Assembly: GCF_003260975.1 (NCBI RefSeq)
Contig: NZ_CP030041.1
Location: 4,281,501-4,345,500 of the forward strand
DNA: 64,000 nucleotides
Direction of reading: 5' to 3'
Origin: Echinicola strongylocentroti
GTDB taxonomy: Bacteria > Bacteroidota > Bacteroidia > Cytophagales > Cyclobacteriaceae
In this document: positions 27,820-37,312 of the stretch, in pieces
How the letters are laid out: every line of letters begins with the position of its first letter
How positions within the stretch are numbered: the first letter of the stretch is position 1
Position numbers and translations under genes: made by a program
Notes under the pieces: generated by a model
What the model saw: only the letters and a program-made list of their open reading frames with translations
What the model was told of the DNA's origin: nothing
Database searches by the model: none

Positions 27820-28380
27820 TTATTGATAAAGGTTCTTTTTGTCGTTTTCCTTTTCTATTGGAGTGATATCGAGGTATATAATTTGGATTTTGTTCCTTCC
27901 TTCATTTTTAAAGTACTTTTGCTTAAACCTTGAGATGACGAAACTTCCGGCCAGCAAAGCACCAGATATGATAAGGCCACCCTTGGAGTAGGAGAGTTCA
28001 CCTTCCGTGTAGAGGCTATTAATAGTTTCGGCGGTCAGCAGGAGGGCGCCCGCTGCGGCGAATATTGTGCTGAAGCTCTTTATCGTCCGGTTTTGCTCTC
28101 TGGTGTCGCGTACATCTACCACGGCGATGTTTTCCGGGCGGATGATGTTTTCCCGAAGTACCAGGAAATCACGGTGGATTTCTTTGATCTGATCACTGAT
28201 GAAGTAGCTCATGTCCTTGGTTTGGTAGGTGATCAGGTCGCCTTCTTCATACTTGATACGTGTTTTTTGATTTCCGCCCTTCTGAAGGATCATGTATCGC
28301 TGTGCATGTGCAGAGGAGAGTCCAAGGGTCGTCAGCGCAAACAAACTGCAAAAAAGAAACAAACTGATATTCTTGTTCAT
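27820..28380 (-). CDS. Hypothetical secreted or membrane protein
   Basis: This 186-aa protein has a signal peptide ending SSAHAQ and a beta-rich first half (RIKYEEGDLITYQTKD, then IKEIHRDFLVLRENIIRPENIAVVDVRD). Two hydrophobic helices (FSTIFAAAGALLLTAETI and GGLIISGALLAGSFVI) are followed by a basic C-terminus. I do not recognise the family. It is preceded by a palindrome-rich intergenic region on its 3' side. Confidence 0.72.
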   Translation of the reverse strand: MNKNISLFLFCSLFALTTLGLSSAHAQRYMILQKGGNQKTRIKYEEGDLITYQTKDMSYFISDQIKEIHRDFLVLRENIIRPENIAVVDVRDTREQNRTIKSFSTIFAAAGALLLTAETINSLYTEGELSYSKGGLIISGALLAGSFVISRFKQKYFKNEGRNKIQIIYLDITPIEKENDKKNLYQ

Positions 28381-28610
28381 AAACTAATCGGTTTAGTAAT
28401 GGAAAAAGCTCTATTATTAACGTTTGATTGATTCTCAGGTTTTATTTTAGCACCATTGTGAAATGGATTTGGCCATTTTCAACATTACTTGTTGTGGTGT
28501 TTTACCGAATTCCTCGGCGGAGCTATGTGTTTTCCTCACATTAGATGGATGCTGGAAGCGCTTCTTTATTGTCGAGGCCTTTTCCTGGGTTGGGGCAGGT
28601 ATTTACGAAT

Positions 28611-28651
28611 AAAAAAAGCATTTCAGGCAAAATGATGTTCCTGAAATGCTT
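28611..28651 (-). terminator. Terminator of ilvE
   Basis: AAGCATTTCAGG (28617-28628) and CCTGAAATGCTT (28640-28651) form a perfect 12-bp stem with seven T on the - strand, 26 bp from the ilvE stop. Confidence 0.9.
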
Positions 28652-28676
28652 GGCTTTATATTTTTATAATGGGATT

Positions 28677-29744
28677 TCAGACCTTGGTGATCCACCCATG
28701 TGTGTCTTCTTGTCGGCCATATTTAATGGCATCAAGGGTTTCCAGTACTTGGTAGGAGAAGGAGTCGGCTGGCTTCTCAGGCAGGTCGTAATCCTTGTCC
28801 CCAACGTTGATTTTGTGGATATGGGCGATTGTGGCAGCAGTGCCTGTGCCAAATGCCTCTTGAAGACTGTTGTTGTCCAATGACTCTTTGAGCTCGTCCA
28901 CGGTTAGGAAGCGTTCCTCTATTTTGAGGCCTTTTTCTTTGGCCAAGGTCAAAACAGAATCTCTGGTAATGCCCTTGAGAATGGTGCCCTTGGAAGTGGG
29001 AGCAGTGATAAGCGTGTCATTGATGATGAACATCACGTTCATAGTACCGCTTTCCTCGATGTTTTGATGGCTTTTTCCGTCTGTCCAGAGCAATTGGTCA
29101 TAGCCTTGTCTTTGGGCGATTTGGGCAGGGTAGAGCGAGCCGGCATAGTTTCCTGCTGCTTTTGCTTGTCCTGTTCCTCCTTCTGCCGCACGCGTGAAGT
29201 TGGTCTCTACTTTTACCGATACAGGCTTGGCGTAATAGTGCCCCACGGGACAAGTGAAAATCATAAACTTATATGTGGCGGATGGCCGAATGCCCAGGTA
29301 ATCGTCCGTAGCAAAGATAAAAGGACGAATATAGAGCGAACAGCCCGGTTTATTAGGGATCCAGTCCCTGTCTACCTCTAGAAGTTTTCTTAACCCCTCC
29401 ATGAAAATTTCCTCAGGAATCTGGGGGATGCACAGCCGGTCTGCTGATTCATTGAGACGACGTTGATTGGCGTCTGGTCGGAAGATCAGCACGTTGTTGT
29501 GGTCGTCTTTATAGGCTTTCAGGCCTTCAAAGACAGACTGTCCGTAATGCAAGGTGGCATTAGCTGGATTAAGGTTCAATGGCCCATAGGGTTCCACTCG
29601 GAAATCTTGCCATTCCCCGTTTTTATAGTCGGCCACAAACATGTGGTCACTCATTACTTGTCCAAAACTCAGGTTCTCAAAATCAGTTCCTGGCAACTTA
29701 GATTGGCTAGTTTGTTTTATTTGGATGTCTATTGTTGTGTTCAT
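28677..29744 (-). CDS. ilvE: Branched-chain amino acid aminotransferase
   Basis: This PLP enzyme (class IV) interconverts Leu/Ile/Val and their 2-oxo acids. The 355-aa length matches the long (type II) form. Visible motifs are LHYGQSVFEGLKAY, RLNESADRLCIP, SLYIRPFIFATDD, the PLP-lysine region GTGQAKAAGNYAGSL and the cofactor-binding EESGTMNVMFI. It lies 4 bp downstream of the cobalamin adenosyltransferase gene, probably co-transcribed. Confidence 0.95.
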   Translation of the reverse strand: MNTTIDIQIKQTSQSKLPGTDFENLSFGQVMSDHMFVADYKNGEWQDFRVEPYGPLNLNPANATLHYGQSVFEGLKAYKDDHNNVLIFRPDANQRRLNESADRLCIPQIPEEIFMEGLRKLLEVDRDWIPNKPGCSLYIRPFIFATDDYLGIRPSATYKFMIFTCPVGHYYAKPVSVKVETNFTRAAEGGTGQAKAAGNYAGSLYPAQIAQRQGYDQLLWTDGKSHQNIEESGTMNVMFIINDTLITAPTSKGTILKGITRDSVLTLAKEKGLKIEERFLTVDELKESLDNNSLQEAFGTGTAATIAHIHKINVGDKDYDLPEKPADSFSYQVLETLDAIKYGRQEDTHGWITKV

Positions 29745-29748
29745 GGTA

Positions 29749-30297
29749 TTAAACTCTAGATTCCCACGTGATCTCTTTTACTTCTACTTCTATTGCTATC
29801 ATCCTTCCCAGAACAAACAGGTAATCTGAAAGTCTGTTGAGGTATTTGATTATTATTTCATCCACTGCCTCTTGGGAATGGAGTGCGGTGACCCTTCTTT
29901 CGGCTCTCCTGCACACTGTTCTTGCCACATGGCTGTAGGAGATGGCTGAGTGCCCTCCGGGCAATATGAACTTTTTCAGAGCAGGAAGTTTTTCTTCCAT
30001 CAGGTCGATTTCCCTTTCTAAATAAGTAACATCCTCTTCTAGGATGTCTGGCTTCTTCACCTTGTTGTTGCCTTGCTCGGTGGCCAAGTCCGCACCAATA
30101 GTAAACAGCCGGTCTTGAATGGTTTTCAACTGACCGGAGCGTTTTTGGTTTACCTCCTGATCCTTTAGCAAACCCAAAAAAGCATTTAGCTCGTCGATGG
30201 TTCCATAAGCCTCTATTCTTAAGTCAGCTTTGGAAACCCTACTTCCACCCAATAGGGAGGTCTGGCCTTGGTCGCCTCCTTTTGTGTAAAGCTTCAT
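29749..30297 (-). CDS. Cob(I)alamin adenosyltransferase (PduO/MMAB type)
   Basis: This 182-aa protein transfers adenosyl from ATP to cob(I)alamin to make coenzyme B12. The N-terminal MKLYTKGGDQGQTSLLGG nucleotide motif and the C-terminal VARTVCRRAERRVTAL (helix with R/E ATP contacts) plus YLNRLSDYLFVLGR identify the PduO family. It is upstream of and close to ilvE. B12 is needed for methylmalonyl-CoA mutase and other enzymes, none in this window. Confidence 0.93.
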   Translation of the reverse strand: MKLYTKGGDQGQTSLLGGSRVSKADLRIEAYGTIDELNAFLGLLKDQEVNQKRSGQLKTIQDRLFTIGADLATEQGNNKVKKPDILEEDVTYLEREIDLMEEKLPALKKFILPGGHSAISYSHVARTVCRRAERRVTALHSQEAVDEIIIKYLNRLSDYLFVLGRMIAIEVEVKEITWESRV

Positions 30298-30430
30298 GAG
30301 GTAAAGATTTTAGGTTTGTTTCAGGTATAACGAAAAGGGAAAATATTCCTTGGCCCATGCTAAAGAAATTTCACCGATTTCATTTTCTGCTTTGAAATCA
30401 GGAAGCAAAATTAAGCATTTAATTGCAATA

Positions 30431-31153
30431 CTATTCGCTGACCGCCTGAAAATTATTTTTTGTAGGGTTGGGGTTTTTCTGGTCTGTCTCCACCAGGCCG
30501 TCCCGGAGCCTTACGATACGGTGAGCGTAATGGGCGATATCGTCTTCGTGTGTCACCATGATGATGGTGTTTCCCTTTTGATGGAGCTCATCGAAGAGAT
30601 TCATAATGTCGTAGGAAGTCTTGGAGTCCAGGTTTCCTGTAGGTTCATCGGCAAGGATAATGCTGGGGTCATTGACCAAGGCACGGGCGATGGCCACTCT
30701 TTGACGCTGGCCGCCTGACAGCTCGTTGGGTTTGTGGTTGATACGATCTTCTAGGCCTACACTCTTCAGTGCCATGAAAGCCTTGTCTTCACGGTCTGAC
30801 TTGCTAAAACCAGCATATATCAGTGGCAAAGCTACGTTCTCCAAGCAACTGGCACGGGGAAGCAGGTTGAAGGTTTGGAACACAAAACCAATCTCCTTAT
30901 TTCTTACTTCTGCCAAATCGTTTTCTGACATATGGCTGACATCTTTGCTGTTCAGGACATAGTTACCGGCAGTAGGGGTGTCCAAGCAGCCAATAATATT
31001 CATCAAGGTGGATTTGCCAGAACCTGATGGCCCCATAAAAGCAACGTACTCTCCTTTATCGATATCAATGGTGACGGACTTAAGGGCATGCACTTTTTCG
31101 GCGCCCATCACATATGTTTTCTTGATGTCTTTGGTTTCAATTATTTTCCCCAT
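30431..31153 (-). CDS. ABC transporter ATP-binding protein (LolD/MacB type)
   Basis: This 240-aa ATPase has Walker [11 protein letters not shown]-loop FQTFNLLP, signature [15 protein letters not shown], Walker [14 protein letters not shown] and switch His MVTHED. The TGNLD form places it in the LolD/MacB/FtsE branch, which works with FtsX-like permeases. No permease gene is adjacent, so the partner is elsewhere. It may energise lipoprotein release or peptide efflux. Confidence 0.92.
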   Translation of the reverse strand: MGKIIETKDIKKTYVMGAEKVHALKSVTIDIDKGEYVAFMGPSGSGKSTLMNIIGCLDTPTAGNYVLNSKDVSHMSENDLAEVRNKEIGFVFQTFNLLPRASCLENVALPLIYAGFSKSDREDKAFMALKSVGLEDRINHKPNELSGGQRQRVAIARALVNDPSIILADEPTGNLDSKTSYDIMNLFDELHQKGNTIIMVTHEDDIAHYAHRIVRLRDGLVETDQKNPNPTKNNFQAVSE

Positions 31154-31322
31154 GATAAAAATTGACGTTTTGTATTTCCTAAAGATACAGTTTTAAAGCA
31201 AAAAGTGTAATGGAATATGCTTAATTTATCTTAAAGGCAAAATGAATGTATGAAGATTGGACGTAAGAGCAAAGAAGGAAGGCCCAAGCTAAAATATCAA
31301 TAAAGATTACGATAGAACATTA

Positions 31323-34133
31323 TCAGTCCTCGCTCTCCTGCAATTCTTGGAGCTTCGTTAGGGGTACCCACTGTCTCAGTTCATCCACGAAGGTGTTGAC
31401 ATAGCCTGTCAGTCCTAGGTCGCGGGCGGCCTGGATCATGGTGAGCCATAGTCTGGCATCTTTGTTGAATTCACATGCATTCCTTAATAGCTCGTAGCGT
31501 TCTTCTGAAGAAGGAGCGTCTTTTGCAGCCATGAGTACCATGGGCGTAAAATAGGGGTTGGTAGCTACAGGAGCATTGTCTGGAAAATACACTTTCAGCA
31601 AGGGGCTTTCGGGTGATTTGGTCACTTTCTGCCTGGCAATGGACCCGAGTTCTTCGATGTAGCGGCTATCCAGGTCCTTATGCGAAAGCAGGTAACTGCT
31701 GATTTCTTTGAGCTCGCTTTCTGAGAGCCAGTGTCCTTTCTTGAATAGGATTTCGTGGGCATAAATCACCTTTAGCGGACCGTCTTCCATTGCTTTATAA
31801 AAAGTGAGGAATTCGTCTTTGGTGGCTTTGTTGAGCTGTACGAGATGGTCAAAATAGCCAAAATAGCCCATGTCAATTTGGGGATTCCCTATGGAGTCCA
31901 GTTCGTTTTTCATCCATTCGGGAAATTCCAGCTGGTATTTTTCTGCGATCTTCTTGGCAATGTCCTTATGGCCACCAAAGTACAGGACGGGCAGCTGGTC
32001 GCTTTTAAAATCCCTATATCCCATCATTTCGGCAGTGGCAAGTTCATTGGCTGCCTTTTCAAAATCACCTTGTCCGATCAATATATATGCTGCCATGCCA
32101 TGGAAGTATCCAGCAGACCCTTCAAAGTCGATGGCTAGCCCATTCAGGTATTTTAAGGCCGAGGAAACCTGGTGGTCCTGGTAGCTTCGGATGACTCGCG
32201 TGACCCGGAGCTCTTGCTGGGCAGCGGTACTTAGTTCTTTGGAATAGAGTGAATCAACAAGGGCAATGTCTTGGTCAATGGGCGCGAAGGTTTTGTTGGA
32301 CCATTGGTTTCGTAGAATGGCCTGCTGTGTTAAGGGGGCATCGCTGACTTCTGCTTCAATTGTGAAATTTGCGAAATCCCCGATTAAATTGTAGTAGGCC
32401 AACGTATTGATTTTGCCTATCCTGTCTTGGCCCGGCTCAGGTAGGTGATCGATATTGAGCAGGTGTTTTACCTGAACCCCAATGCGGTTGGCCTGAATGG
32501 TTCCGCTACGGTCGTTAGGCGGTAATAGTTCCAGGGCTTTTTGAGCTTTGTTGCCTTTACTGTATAGTAAGGCCAGGTTGTTTTTGATCAGTGTGTTGTC
32601 AGGGTATATTTCGAGGCCTTTTTCCAAATAAAACAGGGCATCAAAATACCTGTTTCGTTTATGTGCCATATTAGCAGCCAAGATTACTTCAGGAACGGAT
32701 GGACTCCATTCGAAAGCTTCCAGCATTTGTTGCTTGGCCAAGGTCAGTTGGTTTTCATCCTCATACAATAGCGCAGTAGCTACTTTTGCTTTGCCGTTTT
32801 TTCTGTACCTGATCCAGCTGTTTTCGTATAGGATTCTTGCTTCCAGGGGCCGGCCAGTGGCATAATAGTAATCTGCCGAAAAGTTGGTAGAGCTGGTGCT
32901 TAACTGTGGGGCGATAACGCCATCTGAATAGACCACTAATGAGAGCAAGGCAATGAGTGCCCCGATACGCATGTGGACATAGGCAAAGTACTTTGGCCTG
33001 AAAATCACCTCTGATATCGGTTTTCCAGAATTCATGAATCCGAGGAAATTGGACATGAGGTAAATGAAAAACAACAACGAAAAGGCGATTTGGGTGTAAA
33101 GCAGCCAGTGATCTAGGAAATCCAGCATAGGTTGGTTCAGTGAGAAGCTGGCTTTCCAGAAAGCCATGGAACTGATCCCAAAACCAATCCAATAAAGGGA
33201 TTTTCCGACAATTGGCAAGTTGAAAGGCTGGTCGATTTGGTCGATTTTTGCACGTATTTCAAACCACCCCGCCACACCCACGACGATAAAGAGCGGGAAA
33301 AGCGGTGGGTAAGTAAAAGGTAAAGAATAACTATTGGTATAGTGTAATAAGATGATGAGCAATAGCAAGAGGTAGCCAGTGGTGAAAATGGTCAAGTGCC
33401 ATGAGATTTTGAGTCCTACACCTTGGTTAAGTTTGGTAAGCAATAAGAAAAAACCTCCGACCAATGCATGGCCTACATACAGCAAAAAGATGGCCGCTAC
33501 ACTAAGGGCTACCAACCCGAGGTTTTCGGAAAGGAGCAAGGTGGGATTGACCGTAGGGCTGAGATAAAGAAGTAGGGCAATGGTACACCACGCTATAGGG
33601 GCGATGATCAAGGTCCTTTTTGTAAGAGGGATGTGCTCATAGAAAAAGTGGATGACCATAGCTGGAAGGGTGAATCCGGCCATCAAGATGATCAAGGCAA
33701 GGTTACTGCTGACACTGCCAATGTTCAGGGAATTGACCCCGCTAAAGGTGAGCATGAGGATAACCAAGGCCATGGCTCCAATAAAATGATACCTTCTGAA
33801 GGTGGTGATCAGGCTGATGGCCAAACCAATCAATAGACAAACGACTGCACCGAAAAAATAAGTCTTTTCAATTTGAGGCACTGGTGCAAGCACTTCGAAA
33901 TTTTGGAATACTAAGTAGTTTTCTACTTGTAGGGCGTAATTGGCCACACCCCAATTGTAAAAATCGAGGGGCACTTCTACCATTTCCGAAAATAACCCCG
34001 GCTGTATGGGCAAGGCTTCGTCCGGTGCAAAGCAGTACTGATAGCATAAAAGAAAACTGCCAATGATCACGATGAGGATTGGCAGTCTTTGTAGTAATAT
34101 CTTGCTGGTGTTGTCTGTTCGGTATTCAGGCAT
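31323..34133 (-). CDS. Large membrane protein with C-terminal TPR repeats
   Basis: This 936-aa protein has about eleven hydrophobic helices in residues 1-380 and a soluble TPR region (about 410-900; YYATGRPLEARILYEN, ALFYLEKGLEIYPDNTLIKNNLALLYSKGNKAQKA). The ATG shares a base with the gatC stop (TAATG), so it is translationally coupled to gatC. I do not recognise a named family. The architecture resembles membrane-TPR assembly or glycosylation proteins of Bacteroidetes, but that is inference. Confidence 0.8.
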   Translation of the reverse strand: MPEYRTDNTSKILLQRLPILIVIIGSFLLCYQYCFAPDEALPIQPGLFSEMVEVPLDFYNWGVANYALQVENYLVFQNFEVLAPVPQIEKTYFFGAVVCLLIGLAISLITTFRRYHFIGAMALVILMLTFSGVNSLNIGSVSSNLALIILMAGFTLPAMVIHFFYEHIPLTKRTLIIAPIAWCTIALLLYLSPTVNPTLLLSENLGLVALSVAAIFLLYVGHALVGGFFLLLTKLNQGVGLKISWHLTIFTTGYLLLLLIILLHYTNSYSLPFTYPPLFPLFIVVGVAGWFEIRAKIDQIDQPFNLPIVGKSLYWIGFGISSMAFWKASFSLNQPMLDFLDHWLLYTQIAFSLLFFIYLMSNFLGFMNSGKPISEVIFRPKYFAYVHMRIGALIALLSLVVYSDGVIAPQLSTSSTNFSADYYYATGRPLEARILYENSWIRYRKNGKAKVATALLYEDENQLTLAKQQMLEAFEWSPSVPEVILAANMAHKRNRYFDALFYLEKGLEIYPDNTLIKNNLALLYSKGNKAQKALELLPPNDRSGTIQANRIGVQVKHLLNIDHLPEPGQDRIGKINTLAYYNLIGDFANFTIEAEVSDAPLTQQAILRNQWSNKTFAPIDQDIALVDSLYSKELSTAAQQELRVTRVIRSYQDHQVSSALKYLNGLAIDFEGSAGYFHGMAAYILIGQGDFEKAANELATAEMMGYRDFKSDQLPVLYFGGHKDIAKKIAEKYQLEFPEWMKNELDSIGNPQIDMGYFGYFDHLVQLNKATKDEFLTFYKAMEDGPLKVIYAHEILFKKGHWLSESELKEISSYLLSHKDLDSRYIEELGSIARQKVTKSPESPLLKVYFPDNAPVATNPYFTPMVLMAAKDAPSSEERYELLRNACEFNKDARLWLTMIQAARDLGLTGYVNTFVDELRQWVPLTKLQELQESED

Positions 34134-34420
34134 TATTCTAGCACCTTAGGCACACGGAAGTAGTCAGAGTCCTTTTGTGGGGCATTTTTAAGCCCTTTGT
34201 CATGAGGGAGGTGTTTGCCTACAGCATCTTCCCTGAGTATATTTACCTCTGAGGACATCGTGGTGATCGGCTCGATGCCTTCTGTGTCTACTTGGTCCAA
34301 GTGCTCTACCCAGTCCAAAATCTGAGTCATGTCCCTGGTCATTTTTTTGGCACTGTTCTCATCGAATTCCAAACGAGCTAGGTGGGCAATTTTTTTAAGG
34401 GTATTGATATCAATTTTCAT
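34133..34420 (-). CDS. gatC: Asp-tRNA(Asn)/Glu-tRNA(Gln) amidotransferase subunit C
   Basis: This 95-aa small subunit of the GatCAB amidotransferase helps convert mischarged Glu-tRNA(Gln) to Gln-tRNA(Gln). Typical features are the N-terminal LKKIAHLARLEF, then ILDWVEHLDQVDTEGIEPITTM and LREDAVG. The gatA and gatB genes are not adjacent. It lies 21 bp after plsC and overlaps the next membrane-TPR gene. Confidence 0.94.
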   Translation of the reverse strand: MKIDINTLKKIAHLARLEFDENSAKKMTRDMTQILDWVEHLDQVDTEGIEPITTMSSEVNILREDAVGKHLPHDKGLKNAPQKDSDYFRVPKVLE

Positions 34421-34441
34421 GATGCATATTTTTTTGGTAAA

Positions 34442-35176
34442 TCAGTGAGGTCGATTGTCTTTCCAGAGCTGCTCTTGGATGACCTGGTGACAATGAAGCT
34501 TCATGTCGGCCACCGCTTCTTTTTCTGATCCTTTGGGGATCACAGGTGCATGAATGACCACTTTTACCGGTTTATAGTTCAATAAGAATTTATTGTCGTC
34601 GGGCAAAATTAAGTGATTATAGGATAAAGTTACAGGAATTATAGGGATTTGTTTTTCAAAAGCGAGATTAAATGCCCCGTCCTTAAATGATGAAATCTTT
34701 GGTGGATCAGTGCTGCGGATGCCTCCTTCCGGAAAAATGATGATGTTGCTTCCTTCATCGATGATCTCCTTGGTCCGTTTGAGTGTTTCTCCCCTGCTTC
34801 TGAAGCTAGCCCTGTCCACGGCGATATGAAGACGTTTGAACATGTATCCGAAAAGGGGGACTTTGCCAATAGAGCTTTTGCCCACAAACACCGCATCACC
34901 GGACATTAGGCCGATCACGGGAATGTCCAAGTAGGAGAAGTGGTTAGCTACGATGATATACTGTGGCTGTTCTTTAAGGAAATGCCTGTTTTCCACTTTT
35001 ACGCGCATAAGGAGGCCAGTGAAGAAGACTTTGGCCCAGATGCCATTGAGCATTCGGCCGTATTTTTTCAGGCCGGGCACCTCAATGGTGATGATAAAAA
35101 GCGGGAGGAGAACCAAAAAAGACCCCAAAAAGATAATGGTGCCGTATGTCGAATAGATTCTTCTGAGTAAGCGCAT
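34442..35176 (-). CDS. plsC: 1-acyl-sn-glycerol-3-phosphate acyltransferase
   Basis: This 244-aa integral-membrane enzyme makes phosphatidic acid from lysophosphatidic acid. The catalytic Hx4D block is NHFSYLD, and the glycerophosphate-binding block is FPEGGIRST (EGG instead of the usual EGT). IPVTLSYNH is also present. N-terminal hydrophobic helices fit membrane attachment. It sits 7 bp after the globin gene and 21 bp before gatC in one - strand operon. Confidence 0.92.
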   Translation of the reverse strand: MRLLRRIYSTYGTIIFLGSFLVLLPLFIITIEVPGLKKYGRMLNGIWAKVFFTGLLMRVKVENRHFLKEQPQYIIVANHFSYLDIPVIGLMSGDAVFVGKSSIGKVPLFGYMFKRLHIAVDRASFRSRGETLKRTKEIIDEGSNIIIFPEGGIRSTDPPKISSFKDGAFNLAFEKQIPIIPVTLSYNHLILPDDNKFLLNYKPVKVVIHAPVIPKGSEKEAVADMKLHCHQVIQEQLWKDNRPH

Positions 35177-35183
35177 GCCTGAG

Positions 35184-35555
35184 TTATTGATTGATCATGT
35201 GATTGGCCACTTTTACGAAGTAGCTCATCATGAGTTCTTTGACATTTTGGTCAATAGCCATCTTGTCCATGGCGGTAAACATGGTGCTGAGCCAGTGATT
35301 CCTCATATTGTCGTCAATGGCCCATTCCAAGTGCCTCATACGGAGCCTCGGATGCCCACGCTGTTCGGAGTAAGTAGCGGGACCGCCAAAAACCTGTAGT
35401 AAAAACAGGAATAAACGCTCCTCTGCAGCATCGAGGTCACTGGGATACAGCGATCTTAAGGCTTCATTATTGGCCACGCCCTCATAAAAATAACCGACCA
35501 GTTCCTTGATCTTTTCTTCTCCTATGGCCTGATAAACCGTTTGGAATTCATTCAT
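35184..35555 (-). CDS. Group II truncated haemoglobin
   Basis: This 123-aa haem protein is of the 2/2 globin type. YFYEGVANNEALRSLYP, FLLQVFGGPATYSEQRGHPRLRMRH (proximal His within the RxRH region) and WLSTMFTAMD are typical of trHbO/YjbI-type globins. It is likely involved in O2 or NO handling. It is the first gene of the globin-plsC-gatC-TPR operon. Confidence 0.9.
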   Translation of the reverse strand: MNEFQTVYQAIGEEKIKELVGYFYEGVANNEALRSLYPSDLDAAEERLFLFLLQVFGGPATYSEQRGHPRLRMRHLEWAIDDNMRNHWLSTMFTAMDKMAIDQNVKELMMSYFVKVANHMINQ

Positions 35556-35691
35556 GGAATTTCAGTGATAGTTACGGCAAACTTAATTAAAAATGAGCAA
35601 AAACGTAGAACGTCAGTAAGTGATGGAGCACAAATACACGAAAAATGAACCCCGTAACCCACTGCCTCAATAACCAAATGGCTTTTCCCTG

Positions 35692-37044
35692 CTAACTGAT
35701 TTTTTTTACTTTTAGGGAAGTGCCCTCTGTACTGATGACTTTGATTTTTTCCCCTTGTCCAATGAACTCTCCCCGAGAGTGGGCATCATAAATTTCCTCA
35801 TCCACCAATACCTTGCCACTGGGCATTAGTCTTGTGTGGGCGATGCCTTCTTTTTCCAGCAGGTCATTGGAATACCAAAAAGAGGTGTAGCCATCTTCCT
35901 TTTTTTGGGTGGTGGCCAAGGTGATTTTGCTGAATGCTTGCCATTCATTTACTTTCGGTGCGAGCATGAATATTCCGCCTATGGCGATTACGGTGGCCAA
36001 TATCACGGTGACCAAAGCGACGAACAATTCCTCGGAAGGCACAAAGGAAAAGTCAAAGGCATCATTGGGGAGCATGCCCAGCGTCAGTCCAGTCAGTATG
36101 CAGGCGATGCCCAAAATACCCGCCACACCAAATCCGGGTATGACGAAGAGTTCAAGAGCCAAGAGGATAATGCCCAATATGAATACGACGATTTCCCAGT
36201 TTTCGGCCAGACCAGTCAGGTAATAAGGGATGAAATATAAAATCACCGCAGTGACTGCAGCCGCCAAGGGAAAACCTACCCCAGGAGTTTGGATTTCAAA
36301 ATATATTCCCCCTATGATTATTAATATCAAGAAGCCACTGATGGCAGGATTGAGAAAAATACTGATAATGTGCTCCGCCACACCCGCTTCATATTCGATC
36401 AGTTCATGGTTGTCTATTCCGAGATGTTGGATTGCTTCATCGATGGTGTGTACTTCTGCTTCACAGAATCCGTTTTTGATGGCCTCGGATACGGAAAAGG
36501 TGATGACAGAACCCTCGGTGGTGATGCCTTCTATGACCAGCTTTTCGTCGACCATTGCTTCGGCGATTTTGGGGTCTCTGCCCTTGGCTTCTGCTGTGCT
36601 GCGCATCATTGAGCGCATATAGGACTGGTACTTGTCGGGGGCGGCTTCTCCTGAGCCCCCCATGACCACGGTGGCCGCACCAATGCTTGCGCCCGGAGCC
36701 ATGTAGATGCTGTCGCATGCAATGGATATCAATGCTCCTGCGGAGGCAGCATCCTTGTCAATAAAAGAAATGGTCGGGGTTTCGGCTTCTAAGAGCATGG
36801 TACGAATATCATCAGCATCATTGACGGCGCCGCCATATGTATCCATGTGTATAAGGATATAGTCGACCTCTTTGTTGACGGCATCTTCCAAGGCCATCTT
36901 TACCTTTCTGTTCATTCTGGGGTCGATATTGTCTCGGATTTCCAGGACGTACACTTTTTTGATATCAGTAGTGTCCTGTGCTGCTTGCACCTGAAAGTGC
37001 AGAAAGGAGAGTAACAAAAAGCAGAAAAGCTGCGCAATCTTCAT
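35692..37044 (-). CDS. NfeD-type membrane-bound ClpP-class serine protease
   Basis: This protein of about 450 aa starts at 37044, giving the signal peptide MKIAQLFCFLLLSFLHFQVQA. An S49/ClpP-like protease domain (VDYILIHMDTYGGAV, then DKDAASAGALISIACDSIYMAPGASIGAATVV with the nucleophile in SAGA) is followed by about four to five transmembrane helices and a C-terminal NfeD OB-fold (GEFIGQGEKIKVISTEG). It is the full-length NfeD form (NfeD1b), usually acting on membrane proteins with stomatin partners. No stomatin gene is adjacent. Confidence 0.93.
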   Translation of the reverse strand: MKIAQLFCFLLLSFLHFQVQAAQDTTDIKKVYVLEIRDNIDPRMNRKVKMALEDAVNKEVDYILIHMDTYGGAVNDADDIRTMLLEAETPTISFIDKDAASAGALISIACDSIYMAPGASIGAATVVMGGSGEAAPDKYQSYMRSMMRSTAEAKGRDPKIAEAMVDEKLVIEGITTEGSVITFSVSEAIKNGFCEAEVHTIDEAIQHLGIDNHELIEYEAGVAEHIISIFLNPAISGFLILIIIGGIYFEIQTPGVGFPLAAAVTAVILYFIPYYLTGLAENWEIVVFILGIILLALELFVIPGFGVAGILGIACILTGLTLGMLPNDAFDFSFVPSEELFVALVTVILATVIAIGGIFMLAPKVNEWQAFSKITLATTQKKEDGYTSFWYSNDLLEKEGIAHTRLMPSGKVLVDEEIYDAHSRGEFIGQGEKIKVISTEGTSLKVKKIS

Positions 37045-37215
37045 AGATAAGTGATTAAGGTTTTTTACTGCTTCCGTTAAGGATGTGTTCATCCTGTTTT
37101 GGGAAGGCAGTCGTGACGACGCCCAATGAAAATGGAAGTGGCCAACTATAAATATAAAGGTTTTGATTCAATTCTCATTTAGAAACTTTAAGGTCATTCA
37201 TTTAGGAAATTTCTG

Positions 37216-37243
37216 TTGATTGAAAATTTTAGCAGTATTTTTG
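37216..37243 (+). promoter_or_regulatory. Candidate promoter for the LysM gene
   Basis: TATTTTTG (37236-37243) has TTG at 37216-37218, 17 bp upstream. The start codon is 69 bp downstream. Confidence 0.5.
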
Positions 37244-37312
37244 TTGTAATTTGCAGCTAAGAGAAAAGCACAAATCAAAGCATAATTGCCAAAAGTAATC
37301 ACAACAGGAAAT

